64,000 bases of DNA. Origin: Prolixibacteraceae bacterium (GTDB lineage: Bacteria; Bacteroidota; Bacteroidia; Bacteroidales; Prolixibacteraceae). The notes under the pieces were generated by a model. It did not search any database and had not been told where the DNA came from. It was given only the letters and a program-made list of their open reading frames with translations. This document shows positions 25,474 through 35,211 of the stretch, piece after piece. The position numbers and the translations under genes are program-made. The DNA lies in the NCBI GenBank assembly GCA_023229575.1, contig JALNYZ010000003.1, forward strand, positions 263,178-327,177, in the 5' to 3' direction. Position 1 is the stretch's first letter, and the number at the start of each line of letters is the position of its first letter.

Positions 25474-27414
25474 ATGAGCACACTGAATTCAAAAATACCT
25501 GCCGGACCGATAGCCGAGAAATGGACAAACCATAAGGCTAAGATTAAAGTTGTAAGTCCGGCGAACAAGCGAAAATTAGATGTAATTGTTGTAGGCACCG
25601 GTTTGGCCGGAGCCTCCGCCGCTGCCTCACTGGCCGAACTCGGTTATAATGTGACTGCATTTTGTTACCAGGATAGTCCCAGAAGGGCGCACTCTATCGC
25701 TGCCCAGGGAGGGATCAATGCCGCGAAGAACTATCAAAATGACAATGATTCTGTGTATCGGCTTTTTTACGATACCATCAAAGGAGGTGACTACCGTGCC
25801 CGTGAAGCCAATGTTCACCGTTTGGCAGAGGTCTCACCCAACATCATCGATCAATGTGTGGCGCAAGGAGTACCATTTGCACGCGAATATGGTGGCACCC
25901 TCTCGAACCGCTCTTTCGGCGGAGTATTGGTAAGCCGTACTTTCTACGCCCGGGGTCAGACAGGCCAGCAGTTGTTGCTGGGAGCCTACGCAGCCCTTAA
26001 CCGCCAGATCAATGAGGGAACAGTAAAGATGCATACCCGGCACGAAATGCTTGACCTGGTTGTCATTGATGGGAAAGCCCGTGGAATTATTGCCCGCGAT
26101 ATGGTTACAGGCGAAGTCAAACGTTTTGGCGCACATGCTGTGGTATTGGCCACAGGAGGATATGCGAACGTTTTCTTCCTATCGACCAATGCCATGGGCT
26201 GTAACGCATCAGCATCCTGGGTCGCATACAAAAAGGGGGCATTCTTTGCCAATCCGTGTTATGTTCAGATTCATCCAACCTGTATACCGGTTCATGGGTC
26301 ACAGCAATCCAAGCTTACACTCATGTCTGAGTCGTTGCGCAACGACGGACGTGTTTGGGTTCCCAAAAAGGCTGAGGATGCTGCCAAATTGAGAAATGGG
26401 GAGCTCAAACCAAACGATATTGCCGATGCCGATCGGGATTTTTACCTCGAAAGAAGATATCCTTCCTACGGGAACCTGGTGCCTCGTGATGTCGCCTCCA
26501 GGGCCGCCAAAGAGCGCTGCGATGCGGGTTTTGGTGTCAACAAGGAGGGAATGGCGGTTTTTCTTGATTTTAGTTATGCCATCAAAAGGCTGGGTCAAGA
26601 AACTATTGCCAAAAGGTATGGCAATCTATTCCAAATGTATGAAAAGATTACAGACGTTAATCCCTACAAAGAACCGATGCAGATTTATCCTGCCATCCAT
26701 TATGCCATGGGAGGGACCTGGGTCGATTACAATTTGATGACTACCATTCCGGGTCTTTACTCTTTGGGTGAGGCCAATTTCTCCGACCATGGCGCCAATC
26801 GTTTGGGCGCATCCGCGCTGATGCAGGGATTGGCAGATGGTTATTTTGTATTACCTTATACCATTGGTGACTACCTTGGTAATGAAATCATGGTGCCCAA
26901 AATCAACACCAATCTTCCTGAGTTTGAGGCAGCGGAAAAGGCTGTAACCGCACGACTCGAGAAGCTGTTCAACATCAAGGGTAAAACTCCTGCTGATCAC
27001 TTTCATAAGAAGCTGGGTTCCATCTTGTGGGATTATGTTGGGATGTCACGCAACGAAGCAGGATTGAAAAATGCCATTGAGGAGATCAGAAAATTACGCA
27101 AAGAGTTTTATTCAGATTTATTGGTACCCGGTGAGCTTAAAAATGTTAATCCGGAACTTGAAAAGGCCGGACGTGTGGCAGATTTCCTCGAATTTGGCGA
27201 ATTACTTGCCAGGGATGCCCTCAACCGTAAAGAGTCCTGCGGGGGGCACTTCAGGGAAGAGTCGGCTACCGATGAGGGTGAAGCCAAACGTGACGACGAG
27301 CATTTCGCATACGTGGCAGCCTGGGAATTCAAAGGGGTGGATGAGGAACCTGCCCTTCACAAAGAGGATCTTGTCTTCGAAACCATTCAGTTAACCCAAA
27401 GGAGTTATAAATAA
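25474..27414 (+). CDS. sdhA: Succinate dehydrogenase/fumarate reductase flavoprotein subunit
   Basis: 646 residues. The FAD-binding Rossmann motif is VIVVGTGLAGASAAASLAEL (residues ~33-52). The His that covalently binds FAD is in RRAHSIAAQGG, and the dicarboxylate-site residues include HPTCIP and the Arg in DVASRAAKE. The late signature GLYSLGEANFSDHGANRLG is typical. It interconverts succinate and fumarate on the cytoplasmic face. The type B family works in both directions, and in anaerobic Bacteroidetes often as fumarate reductase; the direction cannot be settled from sequence. Confidence 0.97.
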   Translation: MSTLNSKIPAGPIAEKWTNHKAKIKVVSPANKRKLDVIVVGTGLAGASAAASLAELGYNVTAFCYQDSPRRAHSIAAQGGINAAKNYQNDNDSVYRLFYDTIKGGDYRAREANVHRLAEVSPNIIDQCVAQGVPFAREYGGTLSNRSFGGVLVSRTFYARGQTGQQLLLGAYAALNRQINEGTVKMHTRHEMLDLVVIDGKARGIIARDMVTGEVKRFGAHAVVLATGGYANVFFLSTNAMGCNASASWVAYKKGAFFANPCYVQIHPTCIPVHGSQQSKLTLMSESLRNDGRVWVPKKAEDAAKLRNGELKPNDIADADRDFYLERRYPSYGNLVPRDVASRAAKERCDAGFGVNKEGMAVFLDFSYAIKRLGQETIAKRYGNLFQMYEKITDVNPYKEPMQIYPAIHYAMGGTWVDYNLMTTIPGLYSLGEANFSDHGANRLGASALMQGLADGYFVLPYTIGDYLGNEIMVPKINTNLPEFEAAEKAVTARLEKLFNIKGKTPADHFHKKLGSILWDYVGMSRNEAGLKNAIEEIRKLRKEFYSDLLVPGELKNVNPELEKAGRVADFLEFGELLARDALNRKESCGGHFREESATDEGEAKRDDEHFAYVAAWEFKGVDEEPALHKEDLVFETIQLTQRSYK

Positions 27415-27436
27415 TTGCAGAAAAAAATCTATCAAA

Positions 27437-28198
27437 ATGGCTGATATTATTCTCAATAAAATATATGTAAAGGTCTGGAGACAAAATAGTCCAAAGGCCA
27501 AAGGACGTTTCGAAACTTATCAGGTCGAGAATGTGTCGCAAGGCTCCTCTTTCCTTGAGATGATCGATATTCTGAACGACAAGCTCATCATGGAAGGGAA
27601 AGATCCAATCGCATTTGACCACGATTGCCGCGAAGGAATTTGCGGGATGTGTTCCATGTATATCAACGGTCATGCACACGGTCCGGATACGGAAGTGACC
27701 ACTTGCCAGCTTCACATGCGCAAATTCCACGAGGGTCAGACCATCGTTGTAGAGCCATGGCGCGCCGCAGCATTCCCGGTAATCAAAGATGTAATGGTCG
27801 ATCGCTCAGCATTTGAAAAGATACAGCAGGCGGGGGGGTATGTATCGGTGAATACCGGTGGCGTTCCGGACGGTAATGTTATCCTGATAGGACAGGATGA
27901 TGCCGAAGAGGCCATGGATGCTGCTGCTTGCATCGGTTGCGGGGCTTGCGTGGCAACCTGTAAAAACTCTTCCGCCATGTTGTTTGTCGCTGCCAAAGTT
28001 TCTCAGTTTGCAAAATTGCCGCAAGGGAAAGTGGAGGCAAAAAAACGGGCCAAGGCTATGGTGGCAAAGATGGACGAACTTGGCTTTGGCAGTTGCACCA
28101 ATACCGGAGGATGTGAACTTGCATGCCCCAAAAGCATTTCCATCGCACACATTTCCCGCCTAAATCGCGAATATTTGTCTGCTAAATTATCTGACTAG
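27437..28198 (+). CDS. sdhB: Succinate dehydrogenase/fumarate reductase iron-sulfur subunit
   Basis: 253 residues. The [2Fe-2S] ferredoxin domain uses Cys in DCREGICGMCSMYING and a later Cys in TTCQLHM. The C-terminal ferredoxin domain carries CIGCGACVATCKN and CTNTGGCELACPKS for the [4Fe-4S] and [3Fe-4S] clusters. It passes electrons between SdhA and the SdhC hemes. It is the last gene of the operon and is followed by a clear intrinsic terminator. Confidence 0.97.
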   Translation: MADIILNKIYVKVWRQNSPKAKGRFETYQVENVSQGSSFLEMIDILNDKLIMEGKDPIAFDHDCREGICGMCSMYINGHAHGPDTEVTTCQLHMRKFHEGQTIVVEPWRAAAFPVIKDVMVDRSAFEKIQQAGGYVSVNTGGVPDGNVILIGQDDAEEAMDAAACIGCGACVATCKNSSAMLFVAAKVSQFAKLPQGKVEAKKRAKAMVAKMDELGFGSCTNTGGCELACPKSISIAHISRLNREYLSAKLSD

Positions 28199-28221
28199 CA
28201 TTTAGCTTTATATACTTGATA

Positions 28222-28259
28222 AACAACCATCGCTGCCCCCAGGGGTGGCGATGGTTGTT
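28222..28259 (+). terminator. Terminator of the sdhCAB operon
   Basis: AACAACCATCGC (28222-28233) pairs with GCGATGGTTGTT (28248-28259), with CCCC/GGGG continuing the stem. It lies 23 bases after the sdhB stop. Confidence 0.8.
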
Positions 28260-28375
28260 ATTAACAGAAGATAGTTAATAACTAATGGTTCAACGCAGTG
28301 TACCGTAAACTTTTCTTTTTTGATAATATTTATCTTCGCCACGACAGGTGGATATTTGTCCATAAAACCGAAAAG

Positions 28376-29101
28376 ATGCCCTATAGAAGACTACCTAATA
28401 CAGACCAGGCAAGATTAAGAGCCATCAATACAGCAATTTTGATGGGGCAGAAAAAGGCGGTCGAGGAGCTTGCTTTCTCCAATGATACGCTTAACCGGCT
28501 TCGCTCCTTCTTTCCCGGTTTTGAAACCAACCTGATACATCACAAACTGGCCAGGTCCCAACAAGATAAAAACAGCCGGGCCTACCTCGAAATAGCCAAG
28601 AAGGCCAGAATTTACCTTTCGCATTTTATTCAGATACTGAATTTCTCTATACAACGCGGCGACATGAAAGCCGAAGTCCGTAACTTCTATGGAATGGTAG
28701 GCGATAAAAAATCACCTTCCTTGATTCTGGAATCCGAACTGCTCGAATGGGGAAAGAAAATGATCGAAGGGGAGCATCAACGGGTGCTGCATGGCGGCAA
28801 CCCGCTCTACAACCCTTCCATTGCCGTGGTCAAAGTGAAATTCGATCAGTTTATGGATGCCTACCATTTTCAGAAAACGCTGCAAAGCAATACGGCCCGA
28901 TGGACGCAAAAAGTTTCGGGGATGAGGGCCGAAGCGGATGAGATCATTCTTGATATATGGAATGAAGTAGAGGAGTATTTTGCTTCCTACCCTGAAGAAT
29001 TAAAAAGGGAACGCGCTTCCGAATATGGAGTTGTTTATGTATGGCGCCCCAATGAAAAACAACGGAACGAAGCGAGCATGGGAATACGGTCGGGATTTTA
29101 A
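28376..29101 (+). CDS. Conserved hypothetical protein
   Basis: 241 residues from the ATG at 28376 (MPYRRLPNTDQARLRAINTA); upstream codons in the same frame look like leader. It is soluble and largely helical, with no signal. The beginning PYRRLPNTDxARLRA and the C-terminal half, where ILDIWNEVEEYF precedes YGVVYVWRP, recall a conserved but unnamed Bacteroidetes family. No enzyme motif is recognised. It is a single gene after the sdh terminator. Confidence 0.75.
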   Translation: MPYRRLPNTDQARLRAINTAILMGQKKAVEELAFSNDTLNRLRSFFPGFETNLIHHKLARSQQDKNSRAYLEIAKKARIYLSHFIQILNFSIQRGDMKAEVRNFYGMVGDKKSPSLILESELLEWGKKMIEGEHQRVLHGGNPLYNPSIAVVKVKFDQFMDAYHFQKTLQSNTARWTQKVSGMRAEADEIILDIWNEVEEYFASYPEELKRERASEYGVVYVWRPNEKQRNEASMGIRSGF

Positions 29102-29300
29102 ACCAATGAACTCATTGATACGCTATTTATAAGCCTTCTCAGGGATGGCTTGAGTTGTTGTAATGCCTTGATATCTATTCGGGTGGCTAGGTTCTTTATT
29201 TGGGAGAAACTATCCGGGAAATCCGGACCTTAAAGTTCCATTCACAATTTCTGATGTTCTGCTGCTTCGAACTACGTGACTATTAACTAAATATCCAAGT
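29102..29300. other. Intergenic interval with no recognised element
   Basis: 199 bases between two hypothetical genes. I see no convincing hairpin, tRNA or promoter here. Confidence 0.4.
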
Positions 29301-29960
29301 ATGAACAGAGAAATTCTTCCCGCCTACCAGGATAAAATTCTCCTGATGAAGAAGCGGATTCTTTTAAGCAAATCCAGGATTTTATTTGAACGGCCTGTTA
29401 CAATAAAATCACTGGAGGAGGATTGGACCATCCATCATAGCGAATGGCAGGCCGAAGAGGGCTGGCTTGTGGGGAGCAACCGTGGAAACTGGCCCGGCAT
29501 GGCCATTTTGAAACAGGATTTTCCCGGAAATGTGTTGGTTGAATTTGAAGCGCAAACCCTTCTTCCTTCTTCCCATGATATCAACGTGATGTGGAACGGG
29601 GAGTGGCTTCAAAAGGAAGATCGCAGGGGTCTGGCTTATGTGGCTGGATTACAGGGGTGGTGGACAGGTAAGGTAGGCATTGAGAAGTCAGACCAGTATA
29701 AATTCATGGTTGGGACGCCGTTGCTTCATTTCGAACCGGGGAAACTGTATCAGATCCGGGCAGGAAGCATCGACGGACATTGTTTTATCTTTGCCGATAA
29801 TCAACTGCTACTGGAAGCAATGGATCCTGATCCCATTAATTCAGCAAAATATACAAAGGTGGGATTTGAAGCCTATTGCAGTAAGATACGGATTAGGAAT
29901 ATTGTCATCCGGGAGATTCACTGGGAGACTATTGAAATGACCTATCAATCTGAATTTTAG
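29301..29960 (+). CDS. Concanavalin-like (YesU/DUF1961-type) carbohydrate-associated protein
   Basis: 219 residues without a signal peptide. The pattern is that of a LamG/concanavalin-like beta sandwich: a LEEDWTIHHSEWQAEEGWL entry, VLVEFEAQTLLPSSHDINVM, WNGEW, GKLYQIRAGSIDGHCFIF and a closing GFEAYCSKIRIRNIVI. Length and layout resemble YesU-type DUF1961 proteins linked to plant-polysaccharide use in Bacillus. The precise family is not certain. It lies 53 bases before an alpha/alpha-barrel protein, so the two may form a small carbohydrate unit. Confidence 0.6.
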   Translation: MNREILPAYQDKILLMKKRILLSKSRILFERPVTIKSLEEDWTIHHSEWQAEEGWLVGSNRGNWPGMAILKQDFPGNVLVEFEAQTLLPSSHDINVMWNGEWLQKEDRRGLAYVAGLQGWWTGKVGIEKSDQYKFMVGTPLLHFEPGKLYQIRAGSIDGHCFIFADNQLLLEAMDPDPINSAKYTKVGFEAYCSKIRIRNIVIREIHWETIEMTYQSEF

Positions 29961-30013
29961 GGCCGGACCGAAGTCATTTTTCAATTGTCAACTACGTACA
30001 AATATAATTGATC

Positions 30014-31582
30014 ATGAAAATATTTATGGTTGCCATTTGCTGGATGCTGGCATTTGGGACATTTGCCCAGGACAATGCAAAAAAGCTGGGTTATCACGAG
30101 ATACGGTTGGATGCTAAAGGCAACCTGTTGCCATGGTTTTCAACCGATCCGGGAAAGTCATATGACCACATCATCCGCAAAGTTTGGAATTTCTGGAATA
30201 CCATGCGCAGGGACCCTAACGGTTTGCCTTACTACATGAACCATCAAATCTGGACCCGCGACAGGGACGAACAGCGTGGAATAGGAGGAGACCAGATCGC
30301 AATGGCGCTATCGGCCTGGCGATTGCTTTATGGTTATCTGGGCGACGAGCGGATTGTGGATAACATGCGGTTCATGGCCGACTATTACCTAACTCATTCA
30401 TTAAGTCCAGCCGACAGCAAATGGCCAAATCTACCATTCCCATACAATACCTTCACCTATTCGGGCATATATGATGGCGACATGATCCTTGGGAAGGGGT
30501 TTACCCAGCCCGATAAGGCCGGCTCCTTCGGAATAGAACTTGTAAACCTTTATAAGATGACCAAAAAACAAGTGTACCTCAATGCCGCGGTTGATATTGC
30601 CAATACACTGGCTGAAATGGCAGTTGTTGGAGATGAAACCCATTCTCCATTGCCATTCAGGGTAAATGTACATATAGGAAAGGTTGGCGTCATCAGGGGA
30701 GGTGAAAAGAACGAATTGGCCTACAACTATACCTCCAACTGGACAGGCACCTTACAATTGTTCAGTACCCTGGAGTCGCTGGGCGTCGGGAACCGTGAGC
30801 AATACCGGAAATCCTTTCAGCTCATTCTCTCCTGGATGAAAACTTATCCGCTAAAAAGCAATAAATGGGGCCCTTTTTTTGAAGATGTTGCCGAGTGGTC
30901 AGATACACAAATCAATGCGGTCACATTTGCAAGGTACATGATGGAAAATCCAAAATTTTTTGATAACGGGACAAGAGATGCCCGGGCTGTGCTCGATTGG
31001 GTTTACAAAGAACTTGGCAATGACAAATGGTTGAAGCAGGGAGTTCGGGTGGTCAATGAGCAGACCAGCTACAGGATTCCGGGGAATAGTCACACCGCCA
31101 GGCAGGGTTCAACGGAATTACTGTATGCGTTAACAACCGGGGATCAGGTATCAAAGGAGAGGGGCATCAGGCAACTGAACTGGGCGAGCTACATGGTAAA
31201 CGACGACGGGGAAAGTACCTATCCCAACAATGAGACCTGGCTGACAGATGGTTATGGTGATTTGGTACGACATTTCCTGCGGGCTATCTCTTATTTCCCG
31301 GAGCTCTCGCCCGATGACCAGAATCACCTTGTGGGCAGCAGCTCCGTGATCAAAAGAATGGAATACAAGTCTGATCAGATTAAGTATGAGACATTTGATG
31401 AACAGTCGGATGAAACATTCCGATTAATAACTAAACCAACTTCGATCAGCTTTGGAGAAGAAAGAATTGAATGTTCACCTGGCAGGGCTATTGGAGAAGG
31501 TTGGAGCTGGAGTCCTATGGACAAAGGAGGCATTGTAATTGTTTCACACTTGAAAAACAGGAAGATCACCATTGCGCTGTAA
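30014..31582 (+). CDS. Secreted alpha/alpha-barrel protein, probable polysaccharide-processing enzyme
   Basis: 522 residues from the ATG at 30014 (a TTG at 30008 is two codons earlier). The signal peptide ends after MLAFGTFAQ. The body is a helical repeat protein: GIGGDQIAMALSAWRLLYGY, then YDGDMILGKGFTQPDKAGSF, VNLYKMTKKQVYLNAAVDIA and QGSTELLYALTTGDQ, as in alpha/alpha-toroid glycoside hydrolases and lyases such as unsaturated glucuronyl hydrolases. Acidic residues suited to catalysis (YDGDM, TRDRDEQRG) are present, but I cannot assign substrate or exact family. Confidence 0.6.
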   Translation: MKIFMVAICWMLAFGTFAQDNAKKLGYHEIRLDAKGNLLPWFSTDPGKSYDHIIRKVWNFWNTMRRDPNGLPYYMNHQIWTRDRDEQRGIGGDQIAMALSAWRLLYGYLGDERIVDNMRFMADYYLTHSLSPADSKWPNLPFPYNTFTYSGIYDGDMILGKGFTQPDKAGSFGIELVNLYKMTKKQVYLNAAVDIANTLAEMAVVGDETHSPLPFRVNVHIGKVGVIRGGEKNELAYNYTSNWTGTLQLFSTLESLGVGNREQYRKSFQLILSWMKTYPLKSNKWGPFFEDVAEWSDTQINAVTFARYMMENPKFFDNGTRDARAVLDWVYKELGNDKWLKQGVRVVNEQTSYRIPGNSHTARQGSTELLYALTTGDQVSKERGIRQLNWASYMVNDDGESTYPNNETWLTDGYGDLVRHFLRAISYFPELSPDDQNHLVGSSSVIKRMEYKSDQIKYETFDEQSDETFRLITKPTSISFGEERIECSPGRAIGEGWSWSPMDKGGIVIVSHLKNRKITIAL

Positions 31583-31744
31583 TGCAGAGCGCCCTTTTGT
31601 AGTAGATCTTCCGGCGCACGCCTTGCATGACCAGGGCAATTTGTATCGGCGTACCAACATTTGGAAGAACGGTCCAAAGCAAACATTTGTCACAATAAAT
31701 TTCGTTAGATTTGTCATTTTTAGATAAAGGAAATTGGGGAAGAA

Positions 31745-33685
31745 ATGATGAATCTGAAAGAGATGATGGCTAAACGGCGGAGTGCACTCCCGATGCTGAT
31801 CTGGAGATTGTCATTTGTTTTTCTGCTTTTCTCATTGCAACGGTTGCTCTTCTTTCTGTTCAACAGCAGCTATTTCCCGCAAATGTCGAAGTTACATCTT
31901 GGGGAATTGATGCTGTCCGGATTAAAATTTGATCTCACTGCAGTTTTGTACATCAACAGTCTTTACATTCTCCTGATGCTTTTTCCCGTCAGGATAAAGT
32001 ATCGCCTTCCTTACAAGAAGGCGGCTAAAATTCTATTTTTCGTAACCAATGGCATTGCCTTTGCGGCCAATTTTATTGATGTGGTCTACTTTCGGTACAT
32101 CCTGAGAAGAAGCGATTTCAGTGTTTTTGCAGAATTTAAACACGAGTCGCAAATTTGGAAAATCGGACTTGTCGGACTGGCACAATACTGGTACCTGGTT
32201 TTAATTTTGGCCGGAATGCTGTTCTTTGTATGGTTGATCTATGGCGACCACAAAAGCAGTGGCAAGAATCGTTCGAACCTGATTTTTTATATGGTCTCTG
32301 CAATCACCCTGGTATTCTGCGCAGGATTAACCGTTGCAGGAATGAGGGGCGGATTTACCGGAACAACGCGGCCAATCACCATCAGCAATGCCATCGAAAG
32401 GGTTCAGAGACCAATCGAATCGGCTATTGTGCTCAATACCCCTTTCTCCATTATTCGGACCATCAACGCAAAGACCTTTGAAGAGGTAAAGTTTTTTGAA
32501 GAGAAGGAGGCCGAGCAGATTTATACCCCGGTTCACAGCGGTTATCCTTCAGGAAGTTTCAAGCCGATGAACGTGGTGGTGCTGATTCTTGAAAGTTTTA
32601 CAAAGGAGGTTGTCGGTTCGTTGAACAGGGATTTGGAGGGGGGGCATTACAAGGGATATACCCCATTTCTCGACTCTTTGATCCACGTTAGTTATACCTG
32701 GAAATATTCGTTCGCCAATGGGGTCAAATCCATTGATGCCATTCCGTCGGTTATTGCCGGAGTGCCTTCGCTGGTCCAGCCTTTTGTATTGTCGCGATAC
32801 TCGCTGAACGAAATGGAGGGTCTGGCAGCTACCTTAAAAAAGAAGGGATACGATGCCGGGTTTTTCCATGGCGCCCCAAATGGTTCGATGGGATTTGACG
32901 CCATTACCCACATGCTCTCCATCCAAAAATACTTTGGACAGAATGAGTATGGCCATAAAGGGGACTCCGATGGGTTTTGGGGTATCCCGGATGAGCTTTT
33001 TCTGAACTATTGTGCCAAAAATTTTGGTCGGTTGAAAGAACCGTTTTTCGCATCCGTCTTTACGCTCTCCTCGCATCATCCCTATATTTTGCCAAAAAAA
33101 TATGAGAACAGCTTTAAAGGAGGTCCAATGCCACTTTACAAATGTATCGAATACAGCGACTTCTCCCTGAGGGAATTTTTCAGGGAGGCCTCCAAACAAC
33201 CCTGGTACAAAAACACATTATTTGTGCTTACTGCCGATCATTCACTGCCCTCCAACGACCACAAGGAGTACATCACTTCTACCGGCCTCTTTTCCATTCC
33301 TGTGATCTTCCATCAGCCGAACAGCAACCTGGTGGGGATGGATTCAACCCTTATGCAGCAAATCGACATCTTTCCAACCGTCATGGGCTACCTGAAATAC
33401 GATGCACCCTTTTTCGCTTTCGGAAGTGATCGGTTCTCCCCAACAGAGCACTCTTTTACTGTCAATTACGTAAATGGTTGTTACCAGTTTATGGAGGATG
33501 ATTATCTCATTCAATCGGATGGGAAAAACCTGCTGGCAGCATACCGTTTCAAGACCGACCCTCATTACCGGCACAATCTGGCCGCAGCCGGGGATTCCCT
33601 TGTAAACACACACTTTCGAAGATTCAAGGCTTTCCTGCAGCAATACAACAACAGGATGGTGGAGAATAGGCTGACGATAAAATGA
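31745..33685 (+). CDS. LTA synthase family sulfatase-fold membrane protein
   Basis: 646 residues. The N-terminal half has about five membrane helices (residues ~17-38, 55-77, 87-110, 142-165, 178-200). The C-terminal alkaline-phosphatase/sulfatase domain begins VVLILESFTKEVVGSL and continues with SFANGVKSIDAIPSVIAGVP, whose Ser corresponds to the Thr nucleophile of LtaS. VLTADHSLPSNDHK and ELFRHPLxFHQP-like IPVIFHQP complete the metal site. In Gram-negatives such proteins transfer phospho-head groups to envelope polymers or lipids. The substrate is unknown. The stop codon forms part of a TGATGTGA tandem repeat. Confidence 0.88.
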   Translation: MMNLKEMMAKRRSALPMLIWRLSFVFLLFSLQRLLFFLFNSSYFPQMSKLHLGELMLSGLKFDLTAVLYINSLYILLMLFPVRIKYRLPYKKAAKILFFVTNGIAFAANFIDVVYFRYILRRSDFSVFAEFKHESQIWKIGLVGLAQYWYLVLILAGMLFFVWLIYGDHKSSGKNRSNLIFYMVSAITLVFCAGLTVAGMRGGFTGTTRPITISNAIERVQRPIESAIVLNTPFSIIRTINAKTFEEVKFFEEKEAEQIYTPVHSGYPSGSFKPMNVVVLILESFTKEVVGSLNRDLEGGHYKGYTPFLDSLIHVSYTWKYSFANGVKSIDAIPSVIAGVPSLVQPFVLSRYSLNEMEGLAATLKKKGYDAGFFHGAPNGSMGFDAITHMLSIQKYFGQNEYGHKGDSDGFWGIPDELFLNYCAKNFGRLKEPFFASVFTLSSHHPYILPKKYENSFKGGPMPLYKCIEYSDFSLREFFREASKQPWYKNTLFVLTADHSLPSNDHKEYITSTGLFSIPVIFHQPNSNLVGMDSTLMQQIDIFPTVMGYLKYDAPFFAFGSDRFSPTEHSFTVNYVNGCYQFMEDDYLIQSDGKNLLAAYRFKTDPHYRHNLAAAGDSLVNTHFRRFKAFLQQYNNRMVENRLTIK

Positions 33686-33706
33686 TGTGATGATGTGATG
33701 ATGTGA
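33683..33706. repeat. Three tandem copies of TGATGTGA beginning at a stop codon
   Basis: 8-base units at 33683, 33691 and 33699. The first TGA is the stop codon of the LTA-synthase-like gene. Confidence 0.75.
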
Positions 33707-33913
33707 AGATGAGTTAATGTGGAAATTGGGAAATGTGAAAATTTTGAGGGGACGATTTGAGCATTGAAAAAATGAGGTCGGCCTCCTTACGGATCCCGAT
33801 GGTCATGATTGTCCTAAGAGTTGAAAATGGATATTGAAACATTTTCATGGCAATAGAAGTAAGAATTGATGTGTGAATACATTAACAATCTGGGAATGAG
33901 CTTAAAATTTAAC

Positions 33914-34846
33914 ATGCCTATGATTCGAAAATTTGGATTTGGCTTGATGCTATTGGCGCTTCATGTGTCAGGCTGCCAGCCCGATCCTGTTGTAGAGACG
34001 ATTCCCGCCGGCGGGTTCAGTTTTTTTGTGGTTTCGGACATGGGCTCTACGGGTCCCTACCGTGAAGATTCGGTTGCCCATACTGTGAACAGTATGTCAA
34101 AGATTATTCACCCCAAATTTGTAATCAACCAGGGGGATTTTTTTCACGATCAGGGAGTGAAAGATGTACACGATTCGCTGTGGGGCGCACAGTTTGAACG
34201 GATGTTTACTGCCCCTGAGTTGAATGTAAAGTGGTATTCCATCATCGGGAACCACGAGTACATCGGCAATCCCCAGGCGTTGGTCGACTATTCCAAAGTC
34301 AGTTCAAGATGGACCATGCCTGCCCGGAATTATACATTTGTCCAGCAGGTCGACAGCGCGACCACCATCCGCTTTGTGATGATCGATACCTCCCCTTTCC
34401 TTTATTCATATCACCGTGACGCAAAATACCACGAAGTGAATTTGCAGGACCCTGACAAAACAGTGGCTTTTGCTGACAGTGTACTGGCGCAATCGCACGA
34501 GACCTGGAAGGTGGTTATAGGCCATCACCCCATCTATACCTCCGATTTTAACCATGGAATTACCTACGAGCTCATCGGGGAGATAGAACCTTTGCTTAAG
34601 AAATACCATGTGGATTTTTACCTCAATGGCCATGTGCATAAATTCGAACACCTCAGTCGGGATGGTATCGACTACATGATTACCTCCACCGGCGTAAAAC
34701 CACGTTGGTCAAACCCCTGGTTCTTCACCCGCTATGTAAAAAAATCGTTGGGATTTACTGTCTGCCATGTTGATTCAAAGGAGTTCTCCTTCTTCTTTGT
34801 CAATGAGAAGGGAGAGACGCTTTATTCCTACCGGAGGAAGAAATGA
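33914..34846 (+). CDS. Metallophosphoesterase lipoprotein (purple acid phosphatase-like)
   Basis: 310 residues from the ATG at 33914, chosen because it gives a lipoprotein signal ending GLMLLALHVSGC; upstream Met codons at 33866 and 33893 only lengthen the n-region. Calcineurin-like motifs: FFVVSDMGSTG, INQGDFFHDQG, IIGNHEYIG, VVIGHHPIYTSD and LNGHVHKFEH. The order resembles tartrate-resistant acid phosphatases. It should hydrolyse phosphate esters in the periplasm or on the surface. It follows the sulfatase-fold gene but after a 228-base gap, so a shared operon is uncertain. Confidence 0.88.
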   Translation: MPMIRKFGFGLMLLALHVSGCQPDPVVETIPAGGFSFFVVSDMGSTGPYREDSVAHTVNSMSKIIHPKFVINQGDFFHDQGVKDVHDSLWGAQFERMFTAPELNVKWYSIIGNHEYIGNPQALVDYSKVSSRWTMPARNYTFVQQVDSATTIRFVMIDTSPFLYSYHRDAKYHEVNLQDPDKTVAFADSVLAQSHETWKVVIGHHPIYTSDFNHGITYELIGEIEPLLKKYHVDFYLNGHVHKFEHLSRDGIDYMITSTGVKPRWSNPWFFTRYVKKSLGFTVCHVDSKEFSFFFVNEKGETLYSYRRKK

Positions 34847-34972
34847 CGGAGGGGAACGGAATCGATTGATGGACATGGAGACATTGGAACTTGGAGCCAT
34901 CAGACAGTATTGTTCTATTTTTTTGAAACCAGATGAAAGCACTTACAAATATAAAAATGGATTCAGAATTTC

Positions 34973-34980
34973 TATATTTG
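34973..34980 (+). promoter_or_regulatory. Probable -7 box for the DUF2683/RelE toxin-antitoxin pair
   Basis: TATATTTG fits TAnnTTTG and lies 15 bases before the ATG at 34996. Confidence 0.5.
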
Positions 34981-34995
34981 TAAAAACTTATTGTT

Positions 34996-35211
34996 ATGGA
35001 TGCACTTTTTGTTACGCCAAAGAATAAAGAATCAATCCCATTTTTAAAACAATTGTTGAAAAGCCTCAATATTGTTGAAAGTGTTGAAGTAGTGAAGTCC
35101 CCGGGTAGTCGGACCCGGAAAAGTATTGAATCAGGACTTAAAGATGTGAATGACATTATGTCAGGTAAGAAGAAGGGCAAAACCCTTAACCAACTCCTGA
35201 ATGAAGGTTGA
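34996..35211 (+). CDS. Antitoxin of a RelE/ParE-type pair (DUF2683-like)
   Basis: 71 residues. The N-terminal MDALFVTPKNKESIPFLKQ and a helical middle match small DUF2683-type proteins. The C-terminal part (GLKDVNDIMSGKKKGKTLNQ) is a typical basic linker that wraps around a RelE-fold toxin. The gene overlaps the downstream toxin by 11 bases. It should neutralise the toxin and repress the shared promoter. The island is markedly AT-richer than the flanking housekeeping genes. Confidence 0.8.
   Translation: MDALFVTPKNKESIPFLKQLLKSLNIVESVEVVKSPGSRTRKSIESGLKDVNDIMSGKKKGKTLNQLLNEG

Noticed and set aside
31583..31744. Possible tRNA or structured RNA between the alpha/alpha-barrel gene and the sulfatase
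   Set aside because: No cloverleaf arms or T-loop consensus could be found; only weak GC-rich words.
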